Shown here: positions 47,415 through 55,680 of the stretch, piece after piece
Layout: each line of letters starts with the position of its first letter
Position numbering within the stretch: the stretch's first letter is position 1
NCBI RefSeq assembly: GCF_002082015.1
Contig: NZ_CP015109.1
Span: 272,134 to 336,133 of the forward strand
DNA from: Sporosarcina ureae
Lineage (GTDB): Bacteria > Bacillota > Bacilli > Bacillales_A > Planococcaceae
Direction: 5' to 3'
DNA length: 64,000 nucleotides
Made by a program: the position numbers and the translations under genes
The notes under the pieces: model-generated
What the model was told of the DNA's origin: nothing
The model's database searches: none
Seen by the model: only the letters and a program-made list of their open reading frames with translations

Positions 47415-49031
47415 TTAATTTAAATATTCCTGTATTAAATTTATAAAGTCAGAAGATTCCTGAGCATATAACTTTTCACCAATTACACTCGTTATCAAAT
47501 CTATATTACCGTTACAGTAGTCTTCAATCAACGGAACGATGACGTAATTAAACAAATTTTCAAAGTCAGTCTTAGGCCATATAAATTTATCATATTCTGA
47601 TGAATAGACAAATTTCTTCATAAGGATCGCGTGTCCTATAACCATCTCTTTATTACTTAATGTTGTAAATAGATTTTGATTTATCTTTTCTAATAAACCA
47701 GCTATTGAAAACTCATTGCCTTCAATTATCACTTTATCTATTAGTAATCCTATATCTGGTTTGCAATATATTTGGTAGAAACGTCTTTTGATAGCATAAT
47801 CTATTCTACCGACAGTTCTATCGGTAGTGTTCATTGTTCCTATGATTTTTAGATTAGTTGGCAATTGATATTCTTTATCAATATTATTAAAAGTTAATCT
47901 CAGAGTCTCTCCTCTATCAAGTAGTTGTATCATTTCACCAAACACCTGGCTAACATTCGCCCTATTAATTTCTTCTATTATTAATAAATATTCTTGATCT
48001 TTATTTTTTTCTAACATCGCTTCTTCTATTAAAAGTATTAGTTCCCCTTTTTTATCCACTAAATTGCCCTGTTGAAGTATCTTCCCTCCAATAAAGTCTT
48101 GATATGAATATTGTGGATGAAATTGCATTCTTTTCACGACATCAAATTGTTCGGATAATTTTACTGCTAAAAATGACTTTGATGTACCAGGGGGGCCCAT
48201 TAAAATTGCTTGTTTTGATTGATTTAGTAGTTCTTTAAGAAATTCAGAACTTAAATTTTTTCCACTTCGAAATGAATTATTTTGACTATCAAATTGTATT
48301 AATGAATTTGGAATAGAGGGCACATTATCTTCACTTTTTTCAAACTTCTCTAGCCAATTTGGCTGATCACTATGATTGCCAATTAGAGACCGAATGAAAT
48401 GTGAAGCAACTCTTTCATTAGTGTATTTTACATTAATTTCATGACTCATGCTAAAAAGTATAGTTTTTTCCTCTTCAGTTATATTGAAGTAATTGTAAAA
48501 ATTAGAAATTATATTTGAAAGAGGAACTTCATATTCAAATCCATTAAACCTTACCCCCCAAAGACTAAGAGCTTCTAATGGTACTTTATCATTAGTTGAT
48601 TTAAAGAAGTCTAAATAATTATGTTTTAATTTAATCAAATTCGCATTGTCTGGATCACTAGTAACAATACTTTTCCATTGTCTACCTCCACCAGTGACAT
48701 TATTAATTAAACGTGCTGTTGCCCATGTTTGCATATTTTCAGTTGGATTTTTTCCTTTTTTACCCCACTCATCCATTGTCAAAGGATTTATAAAATTATA
48801 CTTTTCTTTTATATATTTATCTGAGACAAATAAATATGATAGTTGTCTAGTCGCTTCAAACAGCTTAGACTTAATTGCTTCAGAAGACAATTCGAGATAG
48901 TCATGTGTGGTTAATCCTGCATGTTTCAATATTAAGAGAGTAAATAACTCACTCCCATTTTTATAATTTGTATTTGATAGGACATCATATGAAGTAGATA
49001 TAGTATCTTGATGTAAAAACTTTTTACTCAT
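47415..49031 (-). CDS. McrB-like AAA+ restriction subunit
   Basis: The 538 residues have an N-terminal region of about 270 residues that probably recognises DNA and an AAA_5 motor: Walker A GPPGTSKSF, Walker B LLIIEEINRANVSQVFGE, then GTMNTTDRTVGRIDYAIKRRF with sensor and arginine finger. McrB proteins use GTP to translocate DNA and drive McrC cleavage. GGAGA precedes the ATG. It is the first gene of the mcrB-mcrC operon, convergent with the methyltransferase. A perfect palindrome lies 135 bases upstream. Very AT-rich. Confidence 0.9.
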   Translation of the reverse strand: MSKKFLHQDTISTSYDVLSNTNYKNGSELFTLLILKHAGLTTHDYLELSSEAIKSKLFEATRQLSYLFVSDKYIKEKYNFINPLTMDEWGKKGKNPTENMQTWATARLINNVTGGGRQWKSIVTSDPDNANLIKLKHNYLDFFKSTNDKVPLEALSLWGVRFNGFEYEVPLSNIISNFYNYFNITEEEKTILFSMSHEINVKYTNERVASHFIRSLIGNHSDQPNWLEKFEKSEDNVPSIPNSLIQFDSQNNSFRSGKNLSSEFLKELLNQSKQAILMGPPGTSKSFLAVKLSEQFDVVKRMQFHPQYSYQDFIGGKILQQGNLVDKKGELILLIEEAMLEKNKDQEYLLIIEEINRANVSQVFGEMIQLLDRGETLRLTFNNIDKEYQLPTNLKIIGTMNTTDRTVGRIDYAIKRRFYQIYCKPDIGLLIDKVIIEGNEFSIAGLLEKINQNLFTTLSNKEMVIGHAILMKKFVYSSEYDKFIWPKTDFENLFNYVIVPLIEDYCNGNIDLITSVIGEKLYAQESSDFINLIQEYLN

Positions 49032-49166
49032 TTTTACTTCTCCTTTATATTTTATTTCCCGAGATTTTTAATTTCCGAATCATTAATTTGTGTTTTTAAA
49101 ACTAAAATAGCTCAAAATTTTAATCTACAGATTTAATTATACCTTTTTTTAGTATATCATTTCCTA

Positions 49167-49182
49167 TGATCAATGTTGATCA
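49167..49182. promoter_or_regulatory. 16-bp perfect palindrome upstream of the mcrB-like gene
   Basis: TGATCAATGTTGATCA is symmetric as 7-2-7. It lies in the promoter region of the restriction operon and could bind the HTH domain of the methyltransferase or another controller. Confidence 0.45.
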
Positions 49183-49228
49183 GAATTTTAATTTAAACTA
49201 AAGTATTATTTGTTTACATCTTGAGTAA

Positions 49229-49427
49229 TCATCTTCCCCCACTATACATCCTACCAGCAGACAATCCCATCACCAATCCACTCAATATCCCACTCACCCA
49301 ATCCCCAGGATACACTTACACCACCCCGCCACACAACCGGCCATCATTTCTTCTTCAAACTATATCTCTTCAACGCATCCATCAGCCCGATGATCACCGG
49401 GATCTACACCATATCCGTAACCTCCAC
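49229..49427 (-). pseudogene. Decayed holin-like small membrane protein
   Basis: The minus strand reads VEVTDMV, a stop, IPVIIGLMDALKRYSLKKK, a stop, WPVV, and in another frame GLVMGLSAGRMYSGGR before the final stop. This is the order of a short phage-type holin (one helix, basic turn, second helix, GLSA-G-YS end). Stops and a frameshift make it inactive. It may be part of old prophage DNA together with the decayed gene next to it. Confidence 0.45.
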
Positions 49428-49448
49428 AATGATTTTTCCTCTCTGTTA

Positions 49449-49838
49449 TCACACACGATGAATCAAACACTTCCCCGCTTCTACATATCCTACATAGACC
49501 CGAAACGCGACCATTTTTTTCTAGTACTCGTACAAGCTCTCTTCCTTCCCCGTATCTGTAAACGTTAGGAGGTTCGTCATTAGCCGGTCTGCATGGGTTA
49601 CTTTCACACCTGTTTCACGAAATCTTTCGTTATGCAAGCGATACGCGTCTGTTTGTGATCTACTAAGATAAAATGCATACAAGCCTCGTTGTGTGGATTC
49701 CAATACGAATAGTTTAATATCACCAATACACAGCGTGTTGTCTTTGATGTATTGCTGGATCGCTTCTTGGTCGAATTCGATAACTCTAAATTTGAGGCTG
49801 TCGTCGTCCATACAGATCTTTTGATTGGTAATTAACAA
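49449..49838 (-). pseudogene. Decayed paralogue of the gene at the right edge, unknown family
   Basis: The frame is readable from about 49,811 (MDDDSLKFRVIEFDQEAIQQ) through YAFYLSRSQTDAYRLHNERF and VKVTHADRLM-NLLTF to SLYEY, where a TAG (49521) stops it. After the TAG the same frame goes on as MVAFRVYVGYVEAGKCLIHR and ends at 49449, which matches the end of the gene at 63,735. A single nonsense codon thus removes the tail. The 5' end abuts a palindromic repeat and has no ribosome site. The family is not one I can name. Confidence 0.65.
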
Positions 49839-49839
49839 A

Positions 49840-49890
49840 GAGCACCAGGCCCCAACACTATGCTAAATTGTGTCGGGACTTAGCGCTCTT
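49840..49890. repeat. REP-like palindromic element, diverged copy
   Basis: AGCACCAGGCCCCAACACTA and the partner GTGTCGGGACTTAGCGCT match the element at 42,092 with several changes. It lies between an SLH gene and the decayed gene at 49,449. Confidence 0.7.
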
Positions 49891-49893
49891 AAC

Positions 49894-51120
49894 TCACTTG
49901 CTGTCGTTCATTTTTGTTACCTCGATTTCATAATACAGCTTATGCTTAGTCGGCACTTTCGCATCCACCGTATAACGCACTTCTTTGCCGTTAGTTAAGC
50001 GGACTGTCGCGATATAGTTGCCGTGTCTATTGACGCGAATGAACACATCGGGTGAATCGGTATATCCTTCAAAAGCCATATTGTCGGATATCACCACTCC
50101 ATCGGTTTGCGCGAAATGAATACTTTCGACCTTTTCACCCGCTGCCATTTTTAGCCGTGCACGAGTCTTTAAGATTTCGCTCGGATGTTGAAGCTCGATC
50201 TTCAATCGACCGTCTACCTTTTTCACATCGACATAATATTTATCGTAATAGCGTTTAATGTTTTGCGCTTCCATGCCATAATTACCACCGACTTGAAGTG
50301 TTCCTCTGCCTTCTTTAAGCGGAGTCAACTGCAAGCGGTCGCCTGTATAGCCAGCAGGTGTTTGTCTGCCTTTAATGATCGCTGCATGGTAGATTTCAGA
50401 GTTCGGAATGAATTCATCTGTATCCTCATTCGCCATGATTTCCGAAAATCGCATCATCATTCCGGACTTATCGCCTTGCGTTTTTATAGAATACGTATCA
50501 GGATACACGCGCTCCGTTGTCAGCATCAGTTTAGAAGCTTGCCCTCTTGTCACCCATTCATTGATACCGAACCTCTCCTGCGTCACGCCTGTAGTGATAC
50601 CGAGTTTATACAGAATCAACACATTGGCACCGTGTGAATTAGTCGATTTCACATCACCGAAAGGATTTTCCTTATCGATGAAATCAAAACGCGGCAAGTC
50701 ATATGCTTTAACAAGAATAGAAGCCATTTGTCCTCGTGTGACAGGATCATTCGGACCGAAACTGCCGTCTGCATAGCCGCCCATTATTTCAAGTTCTGCA
50801 AGCTTTGCGATGGAATTGTAATACCCATTCGCTTTCGATACATCTTTAAACCCTGGATCCTTTACAAAATAATCAGGGTTTTCTTTTAGCAACTTTACTA
50901 TAATCGCTGCAGCTTGCCCGCGAGTGATGGGATTGCCTGGTTTGAACATGCCGTCCTCATACCCCGTAATAATATGACGTTCTGCCAATTCATTAACCGC
51001 CTCCGCAAAGTGCTTTGTTTCAGGCACATCTGTGAACTTCTGGTTACTAGCAGCCATACTTGTTAATGGCAAGCTTAGAGCGAGAGCTACCGTGCCAAAT
51101 GTCATCCAAATCTTTTTCAT
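49894..51120 (-). CDS. SLH-domain cell-surface protein
   Basis: About 408 residues: a signal peptide (cut after LTSMAA), three SLH repeats (FTDVPETKHFAEAVNELAER ... GYEDGMFKPGNPITRGQAAAIIVKL; FKDVSKANGYYNSIAKLAEL; FGDVKSTNSHGANVLILYKL) and a C-terminal beta domain of about 160 residues. The ATG at 51120 follows GAAAGGAAGGAACACA; an upstream in-frame start at 51150 lies before that site. The C-terminal domain is also left as a remnant at 41,588, and the first half is close to the gene at 37,050. It is an intact member of the family. Confidence 0.88.
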   Translation of the reverse strand: MKKIWMTFGTVALALSLPLTSMAASNQKFTDVPETKHFAEAVNELAERHIITGYEDGMFKPGNPITRGQAAAIIVKLLKENPDYFVKDPGFKDVSKANGYYNSIAKLAELEIMGGYADGSFGPNDPVTRGQMASILVKAYDLPRFDFIDKENPFGDVKSTNSHGANVLILYKLGITTGVTQERFGINEWVTRGQASKLMLTTERVYPDTYSIKTQGDKSGMMMRFSEIMANEDTDEFIPNSEIYHAAIIKGRQTPAGYTGDRLQLTPLKEGRGTLQVGGNYGMEAQNIKRYYDKYYVDVKKVDGRLKIELQHPSEILKTRARLKMAAGEKVESIHFAQTDGVVISDNMAFEGYTDSPDVFIRVNRHGNYIATVRLTNGKEVRYTVDAKVPTKHKLYYEIEVTKMNDSK

Positions 51121-51433
51121 TGTGTTCCTTCCTTTCTGTTCTGTAATCATAGGTCGACGTACAGACGCTAAATTTCCAATATAGTTTCAAAGATTTTTAT
51201 TTTTTGTATAATAGCGTAGGTATATATAGGTGAATTGAATCATTTGAGTAAAGCGTATTTGAAGGACTTATTGCACTTGAAGCGGCTGCTCATGGAGACA
51301 ACAATTAGAAGATGTCGAGTGTTGTATTTATCGAGACGACATTTAATACGAAGGACTCTGGAGATATGATAGCAATGCCTATTGATTTGTTAGGGTTCCC
51401 TGCCGCTCAAGAAGCGAAAAGTTAAATTAAAAC
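51121..51433. other. Gap with a possible gene remnant
   Basis: On the plus strand about 51,268-51,425 reads GLIALEAAAHGDNN, a stop, then KMSSVVFIETTFNTKDSGDM and LLGFPAAQEAKS before the stop. It has no start and no ribosome site, and I cannot name a family. The left part contains the promoter and leader of the SLH gene. Confidence 0.3.
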
Positions 51434-51479
51434 AGACTCCTGATTGGCTCACATGACGAAGTGGGCTGATCAGGAGTCT
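51434..51479 (-). terminator. Intrinsic terminator of the ABC-2 operon
   Basis: AGACTCCTGAT and ATCAGGAGTCT form the outer stem, with a partial inner stem. On the minus strand GTTTTAATTT follows, about 60 bases after the permease stop. Confidence 0.75.
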
Positions 51480-51540
51480 ATTGGATTGTTTAGACATTCA
51501 AGTTGATTTCTCAAGTAACTGTTACAGTACGCCACAGATG

Positions 51541-52311
51541 TTAACTTCTCAGTCCACGGCCTTTTTCAATCAAATACCAATTGATTACGTAAAGCACTAC
51601 GATAAACGTAATCGAAATGAGAATGGAAAATATAATGGGTACATCGAGCACGCCGAGAATCCCGAACCGGAATCCGGAAATCATGTAAACGATCGGGTTA
51701 AACTGTGAGATTACTTGCCAAAATGGAGGCAACATCGAGATGGCAAAAAATACGCCACCTAAATACGTCAACGGCTGAAGAAGGAATGTAGGCACAATAG
51801 ACACATCGTCAAATGACTTGGCAAAAATACCGTTCAACAGGCCTGCCAACGAGAACAAAATAGCCGTCATCAAAAACGTCAAGATGACCATGCTCCACGA
51901 GTGCACTTGCAACGGTACGAAAAACAGAGAAATGATCGTGACCAGTAACCCTACGAGAACACTTCTTCCTATTCCTCCAATGACAAAGCCCCAAATAATA
52001 ATGTGAGTCGGTACAGGGGCAACTAATAGTTCTTCAATGTTCTTTTGAAACTTTTGCGAGAAAAATGATGACGAAACATTTGAGTAGGAACTGGTGATGA
52101 CGGACATCATGATCAATCCTGGGACAATAAACTCCATGTAAGAGAATCCGCCCATTTCGCCAATCCGTTTACCAATCAAATTCCCGAAAATAATAAAGTA
52201 CAAAGAAGTTGTGATGACTGGCGGGACCAATGTTTGGACCCAGATTCTTAAATAGCGGTTCGTTTCTTTGACCGATAAACCTTTTAATGCTGTTAAATAT
52301 AATTTAAACAT
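51541..52311 (-). CDS. ABC-2 type transporter permease (YadH-like)
   Basis: About 256 residues and six membrane helices in the ABC-2 pattern, with the family segment FIVPGLIMMSVITSSYSNVSSSFFSQKFQKNIEELLVAPV and the late FNPIVYMISGFRFGI. It resembles YadH-type exporter subunits. The ATG at 52311 has GGAGG six bases before it. It follows its ATPase by 12 bases. The exported compound is unknown. Confidence 0.9.
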   Translation of the reverse strand: MFKLYLTALKGLSVKETNRYLRIWVQTLVPPVITTSLYFIIFGNLIGKRIGEMGGFSYMEFIVPGLIMMSVITSSYSNVSSSFFSQKFQKNIEELLVAPVPTHIIIWGFVIGGIGRSVLVGLLVTIISLFFVPLQVHSWSMVILTFLMTAILFSLAGLLNGIFAKSFDDVSIVPTFLLQPLTYLGGVFFAISMLPPFWQVISQFNPIVYMISGFRFGILGVLDVPIIFSILISITFIVVLYVINWYLIEKGRGLRS

Positions 52312-52323
52312 GTACATCCTCCA

Positions 52324-53238
52324 CTACGCAGTTTCTTCTGTAAGCTTTAAAAATAACTCTTCTAATCGATTGGACTTGTTGCGCATAGATAACACTTTAA
52401 TCCCTTGTTCTGTCAATTGGTTAAACACTTCATTGATCCCTTGATCACGTGCTACTTCTACAGAAAGAGATCCATCGTCCATAAGTTCACTAGTATAACC
52501 ATTGATCACCGGCGCTTGTCCTGAAGGTTCGATATCTAAAATAATGGTTTCATACTGAAGCTTAGCGAGCAATGATTTCATACTAGTATCTTCAATCAGC
52601 TGCCCTTTTTGAATGATCCCGATATTACGACACAACATTTCCGCTTCTTCCAAGTAATGTGTTGTCAGAATAATCGTTGTGCCATTTTCATTCAATTCTT
52701 TAAGAAACGTCCACATCTCTCGTCTTAATTCAATATCTACACCAGCTGTAGGCTCATCAAGGATAAGTAAGCGCGGTTCATGCATCAAAGCACGTGAGAT
52801 CATCAGTCGACGTTTCATCCCTCCAGAAAGCATCTGGGCTTGAACATTTCGTTTCTCCCACAAATCAGACTGCTTCAAATATTTTTCGCTACGCTTAAGC
52901 GCTTCTTTCCTTGATACACCGTAATATCCTGCCTGATTCACTACAATCTGCTGAACTGTTTCAAAAGGACTGAAGTTGAATTCTTGAGGGACCAAACCGA
53001 TTTGCAGTTTGGCTTGCATTAACTGCGTGTCCATATCATAGCCAAAGACATTCACTTTTCCTGATGTCTTATTGACGAGAGACGTCACAATTCCGATAGT
53101 TGTGGATTTGCCGGCACCGTTAGGACCTAAAAGAGCATAAAAATCCCCTTCTTCTACTTTCAAATCGATGCCACGCAAAGCTTCAACACCACCAGCATAG
53201 ACTTTTTTTAGATCTTTAATTTCTAATGCGTATGTCAT
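52324..53238 (-). CDS. ABC transporter ATP-binding protein (YadG-like)
   Basis: The 304 residues have Walker A GPNGAGKST, signature LSGGMKRRL, Walker B LLILDEPTAGVD and the His switch LTTHYLEEAEML. A C-terminal extension of about 80 residues, as in DrrA/YadG exporters, follows the core. GAGGAGA precedes the ATG. It forms an exporter with the permease encoded next. Confidence 0.93.
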   Translation of the reverse strand: MTYALEIKDLKKVYAGGVEALRGIDLKVEEGDFYALLGPNGAGKSTTIGIVTSLVNKTSGKVNVFGYDMDTQLMQAKLQIGLVPQEFNFSPFETVQQIVVNQAGYYGVSRKEALKRSEKYLKQSDLWEKRNVQAQMLSGGMKRRLMISRALMHEPRLLILDEPTAGVDIELRREMWTFLKELNENGTTIILTTHYLEEAEMLCRNIGIIQKGQLIEDTSMKSLLAKLQYETIILDIEPSGQAPVINGYTSELMDDGSLSVEVARDQGINEVFNQLTEQGIKVLSMRNKSNRLEELFLKLTEETA

Positions 53239-53314
53239 TCTATTTATCTCCTCACTATCTCTGTGATCGGGTTTATATAAATATCCATTTGCCAGTATAC
53301 CATTCCTATAGTAG

Positions 53315-53357
53315 AGGTGCCAGGTACTAGCACCAGTATGAATGGTGCTAGTACTAT
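53315..53357. repeat. REP-like palindromic element, variant copy
   Basis: GAGGTGCCAGGTACTAGCACC opens like the 42,092 element, but the centre reads TAGCACC-AGTATGAAT-GGTGCTA. It appears to be a related palindrome with a changed core. Confidence 0.5.
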
Positions 53358-53473
53358 CTATAAAGATAAATTCAATAAAAAGGCAGCAAGCTCGGAACCA
53401 TGATAAATCATTCCGGAACTTACTACCTTTAAAAAATCACGTAAATACGAGTTGACGCGAATTGGATTCATTA

Positions 53474-53690
53474 CTAATCGATAGTCTGCTTTGCCTCTAC
53501 ATGAAGGTACGTTCCGATCTCTTCGACGTCGACTTGAATGCCGTATTGGACTTGACCATCAAGTAGATCATCGGAATTCCACAGTCTACTTGGGAATCTC
53601 ACCTAGAAGTTATCCGCTTTCTTAGGAGTGATACGAAACGTATTCGTCTCGGCCACTCTCTTCACTGTGACAATTTTTATCCTGTCGGCA
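53474..53690 (-). pseudogene. C-terminal remnant of an SLH-associated surface protein
   Basis: The minus strand reads VKRVAETNTFRITPKKADNF, a stop, then VRFPSRLWNSDDLLDGQVQY, GIQVDVEEIGTYLHVEAK and a stop. It matches the end of the SLH protein at 37,050 (GTNVFRVTAK, V-FENSVDG, MKIEIQEMNGLINI). No SLH repeats remain. The rest of the gap from 53,239 to 53,982 holds only repeats and no intact gene. Confidence 0.55.
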
Positions 53691-53873
53691 AAATCGGCTC
53701 GCCGAGGTTTTTGTTGCCTTCATCTACCGCAACGTCCACGTGAAGATGGTTTATCACATATAAAGATACAGTATAAAGTGATTGAGACTCATCCAGTCCG
53801 GAACGAATGTTATAGAGCGTCTCTCTTCCATCAGCACACTGCTAAGTAGCTATGAAGTCTCTGGCTTTGAAAC

Positions 53874-53920
53874 GGTGCCAGGTCCCAACACTATTCTGAA
53901 TAGTGTCGGGACCTGGCACC
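53874..53920. repeat. REP-like palindromic element, copy 2
   Basis: It differs from the copy at 42,092 at only two central bases, and the flanks TGAAAC and TTAAATCGA are the same in both, so the repeat unit is about 61 bases. It lies 60 bases before the N-acetyltransferase gene. Confidence 0.88.
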
Positions 53921-53982
53921 TTAAATCGATAAGAAAATTTGTTATGATGGTGTTACTACTACTAAAATAGGATGGATGAAAT

Positions 53983-54777
53983 ATGTTGCAATGGATTTCG
54001 GAACAGCTAACACTTACCGGCACACCGCTTGAGCAGATCAGCCAGATTCAGAAGCTTTTCGCCGAGCAATTCGAATTTGAAAACCTGGATGTCTTGTTAG
54101 CGAATGAGGAACCTCTCACGGAGCAATATGTTCAAGATAAAATGATGAAACAAGGACGCGGCGGGTTGTGCTATGAACTCAATGGTTTGCTGTATATCGT
54201 ACTTAGAGATTTAGGCTTCTCCGTACAACTCGCCGCTGGCACTGTTTGGGCACCACCTCCGAAAGACAGCTATGTCATGGACCGAACACATGTCGTGAAC
54301 TTGCTTAAACACGAAGATACACTGTACTTGGTCGACAGTGGTTTCGGAAACAACCTCGTCATGCAGCCGGTCCCGTTAGATGGGGAACCTGTCACTTCAC
54401 CTGCCGGCACATTTCGGTTTCGGACCGAAACGACTGAAAAAGGCACGATGGTATTTGAGCAATTGAAAGACAACAACTGGGAACTTCGCTATAGTCTCTA
54501 TCCCGATTCAGTTGACTGGGTGCACTTGGATCACGTGAAACAGCAAATCCACCACAGCCCCGAGTCTTCATTCAATAAAGCGCTACTCATTGCTAAGTTA
54601 ACAGACGATAGCACGTACTCGATTAATGACGACCGTTATCATCGCAAGTTTAGTGGCGAGGAAGAAACTCTAACGTTCCAAGATCGTAGTGAACTACTTG
54701 AACAAGTGAGACAGCATGCGGCTCCAGCTGTGTACGAAGCGACGATGAATTATATTAATCAGCAAAAATCCTCTTAA
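53983..54777 (+). CDS. Arylamine N-acetyltransferase
   Basis: The 264 residues match bacterial NAT enzymes in length. The catalytic triad is visible: Cys in RGGLCYELNG, His in RTHVVNLL and Asp in YLVDSGFGNN. It transfers acetyl from acetyl-CoA to arylamines or hydrazines. AGGATGG lies seven bases before the ATG. It is flanked on both sides by palindromic repeats. Confidence 0.93.
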   Translation: MLQWISEQLTLTGTPLEQISQIQKLFAEQFEFENLDVLLANEEPLTEQYVQDKMMKQGRGGLCYELNGLLYIVLRDLGFSVQLAAGTVWAPPPKDSYVMDRTHVVNLLKHEDTLYLVDSGFGNNLVMQPVPLDGEPVTSPAGTFRFRTETTEKGTMVFEQLKDNNWELRYSLYPDSVDWVHLDHVKQQIHHSPESSFNKALLIAKLTDDSTYSINDDRYHRKFSGEEETLTFQDRSELLEQVRQHAAPAVYEATMNYINQQKSS

Positions 54778-54782
54778 AACAT

Positions 54783-54827
54783 ACTAGGTCCCGACATAAT
54801 TCTGAACCGCGTCGGGACCTAGCACCT
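54783..54827. repeat. REP-like palindromic element, diverged copy
   Basis: ACTAGGTCCCGACATAATTC and CGCGTCGGGACCTAGCACC match the family with some arm changes. It follows the N-acetyltransferase stop at once and may act as its terminator. Confidence 0.7.
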
Positions 54828-54831
54828 ACTA

Positions 54832-55130
54832 TTACATATGATAATCCGTATCTTCATACATATTTATTTGAAAAATTGAACCTATCCTTTGAACATTTAC
54901 ACCAATACCTATCAGATCCACCTTTTTATTATCAGGGAAACGAATAGTAAATGCACCTTCTTTCTTTGGTACCGCACAGAAGATGTTCGTTTCCGGATCT
55001 CTTGTGATGTCTGCAATCTGTTCAGCACCTTTTGGTAGGACAGACGTACCTATATCATAAGTTGCCCCTAAATCTACGGATGCTTCTAATCTTTCCTCTA
55101 CCGTTCGGATACCATAATAAAATGTTTGGT
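54832..55130 (-). pseudogene. C-terminal remnant of an SLH-family surface protein
   Basis: The frame is open for about 100 codons on the minus strand and reads HQTFYYGIRTVEERLEASVD, then EQIADITRDPETNIFCAVPK and VDLIGIGVNVQRIGSIFQIN before the stop. It matches the last third of the SLH gene at 37,050 (ASITRDPGTNVFRVTAK). It has no start and no SLH repeats. It ends abruptly at the transporter fragment next to it. Confidence 0.6.
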
Positions 55131-55135
55131 GGCTG

Positions 55136-55545
55136 ATGAATGGCAGTCCTATCTATCTCAGCTTTTCCGATTGGATCGAACCAAATATCAGTCAATTCGT
55201 TTGCATTGATTTCATCGCTAGTGGACTACTAACCATCTTCTTTGGTTTACCTAGCATTTACGTGCAGCCATTGACATTCTCCTTTCTTATCGGTATTTCT
55301 AGGCAGGTCAAAAATTTACCGCAACAGGAAGTGGTGTGGTCGAGTGTTCCTAAAGAACATTTGCCGATCGTCTTTACAACACTAGAGCAATTGGAACCGG
55401 AGCCGTCAGTGTTTCCTCTTTCTTAACAGGTGTATTGGCAAATGTAGTTAGTACTCGTGGCATTTTTATATTTGCGGGACTATTGTTATTAATAGTTGGG
55501 CTGATTGCATACAAAGGTAGAGTTATGCTTCTTCATGCCTTATAA
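55136..55545 (+). pseudogene. C-terminal fragment of an MFS transporter
   Basis: Two frames together read FVCIDFIASGLLTIFFGLPS, PLTFSFLIGISRQVKN, VPKEHLPIVFTT, then one frame off RAIGTGAVSVSSFLTGVLAN and GIFIFAGLLLLIVGLIAYK. This is the last two or three helices of an MFS exporter, with the PxEHLGxVF loop. A frameshift near 55,390 and the missing N-terminal half make it a pseudogene. A hairpin at 55,563 follows. Confidence 0.6.
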
Positions 55546-55562
55546 GTTTTGATTACAAAAAT

Positions 55563-55601
55563 AAAAGAGAACACTTGGAATATTTCCGACTGTCCTCTTT
55601 T
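55563..55601. terminator. Imperfect terminator between convergent gene ends
   Basis: AAAAGAGAACA and TGTCCTCTTTT pair with one mismatch around a 17-base loop, with TAATATTTTT after it. It lies between the MFS fragment and the SAP-FokI-like nuclease gene, which end toward each other. Confidence 0.6.
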
Positions 55602-55680
55602 AATATTTTTGTATTAAATACTAGGCATGAAAGTTTCAAGTTAGTTAATGCACATCTACCTTTATAAATTACAATATCAA

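Noticed and set aside
49221-49568. A 115-codon plus-strand frame rich in Pro, Leu, His and Thr.
   Set aside because: It lies opposite the decayed holin-like and paralogue genes, whose minus-strand reading makes better sense.
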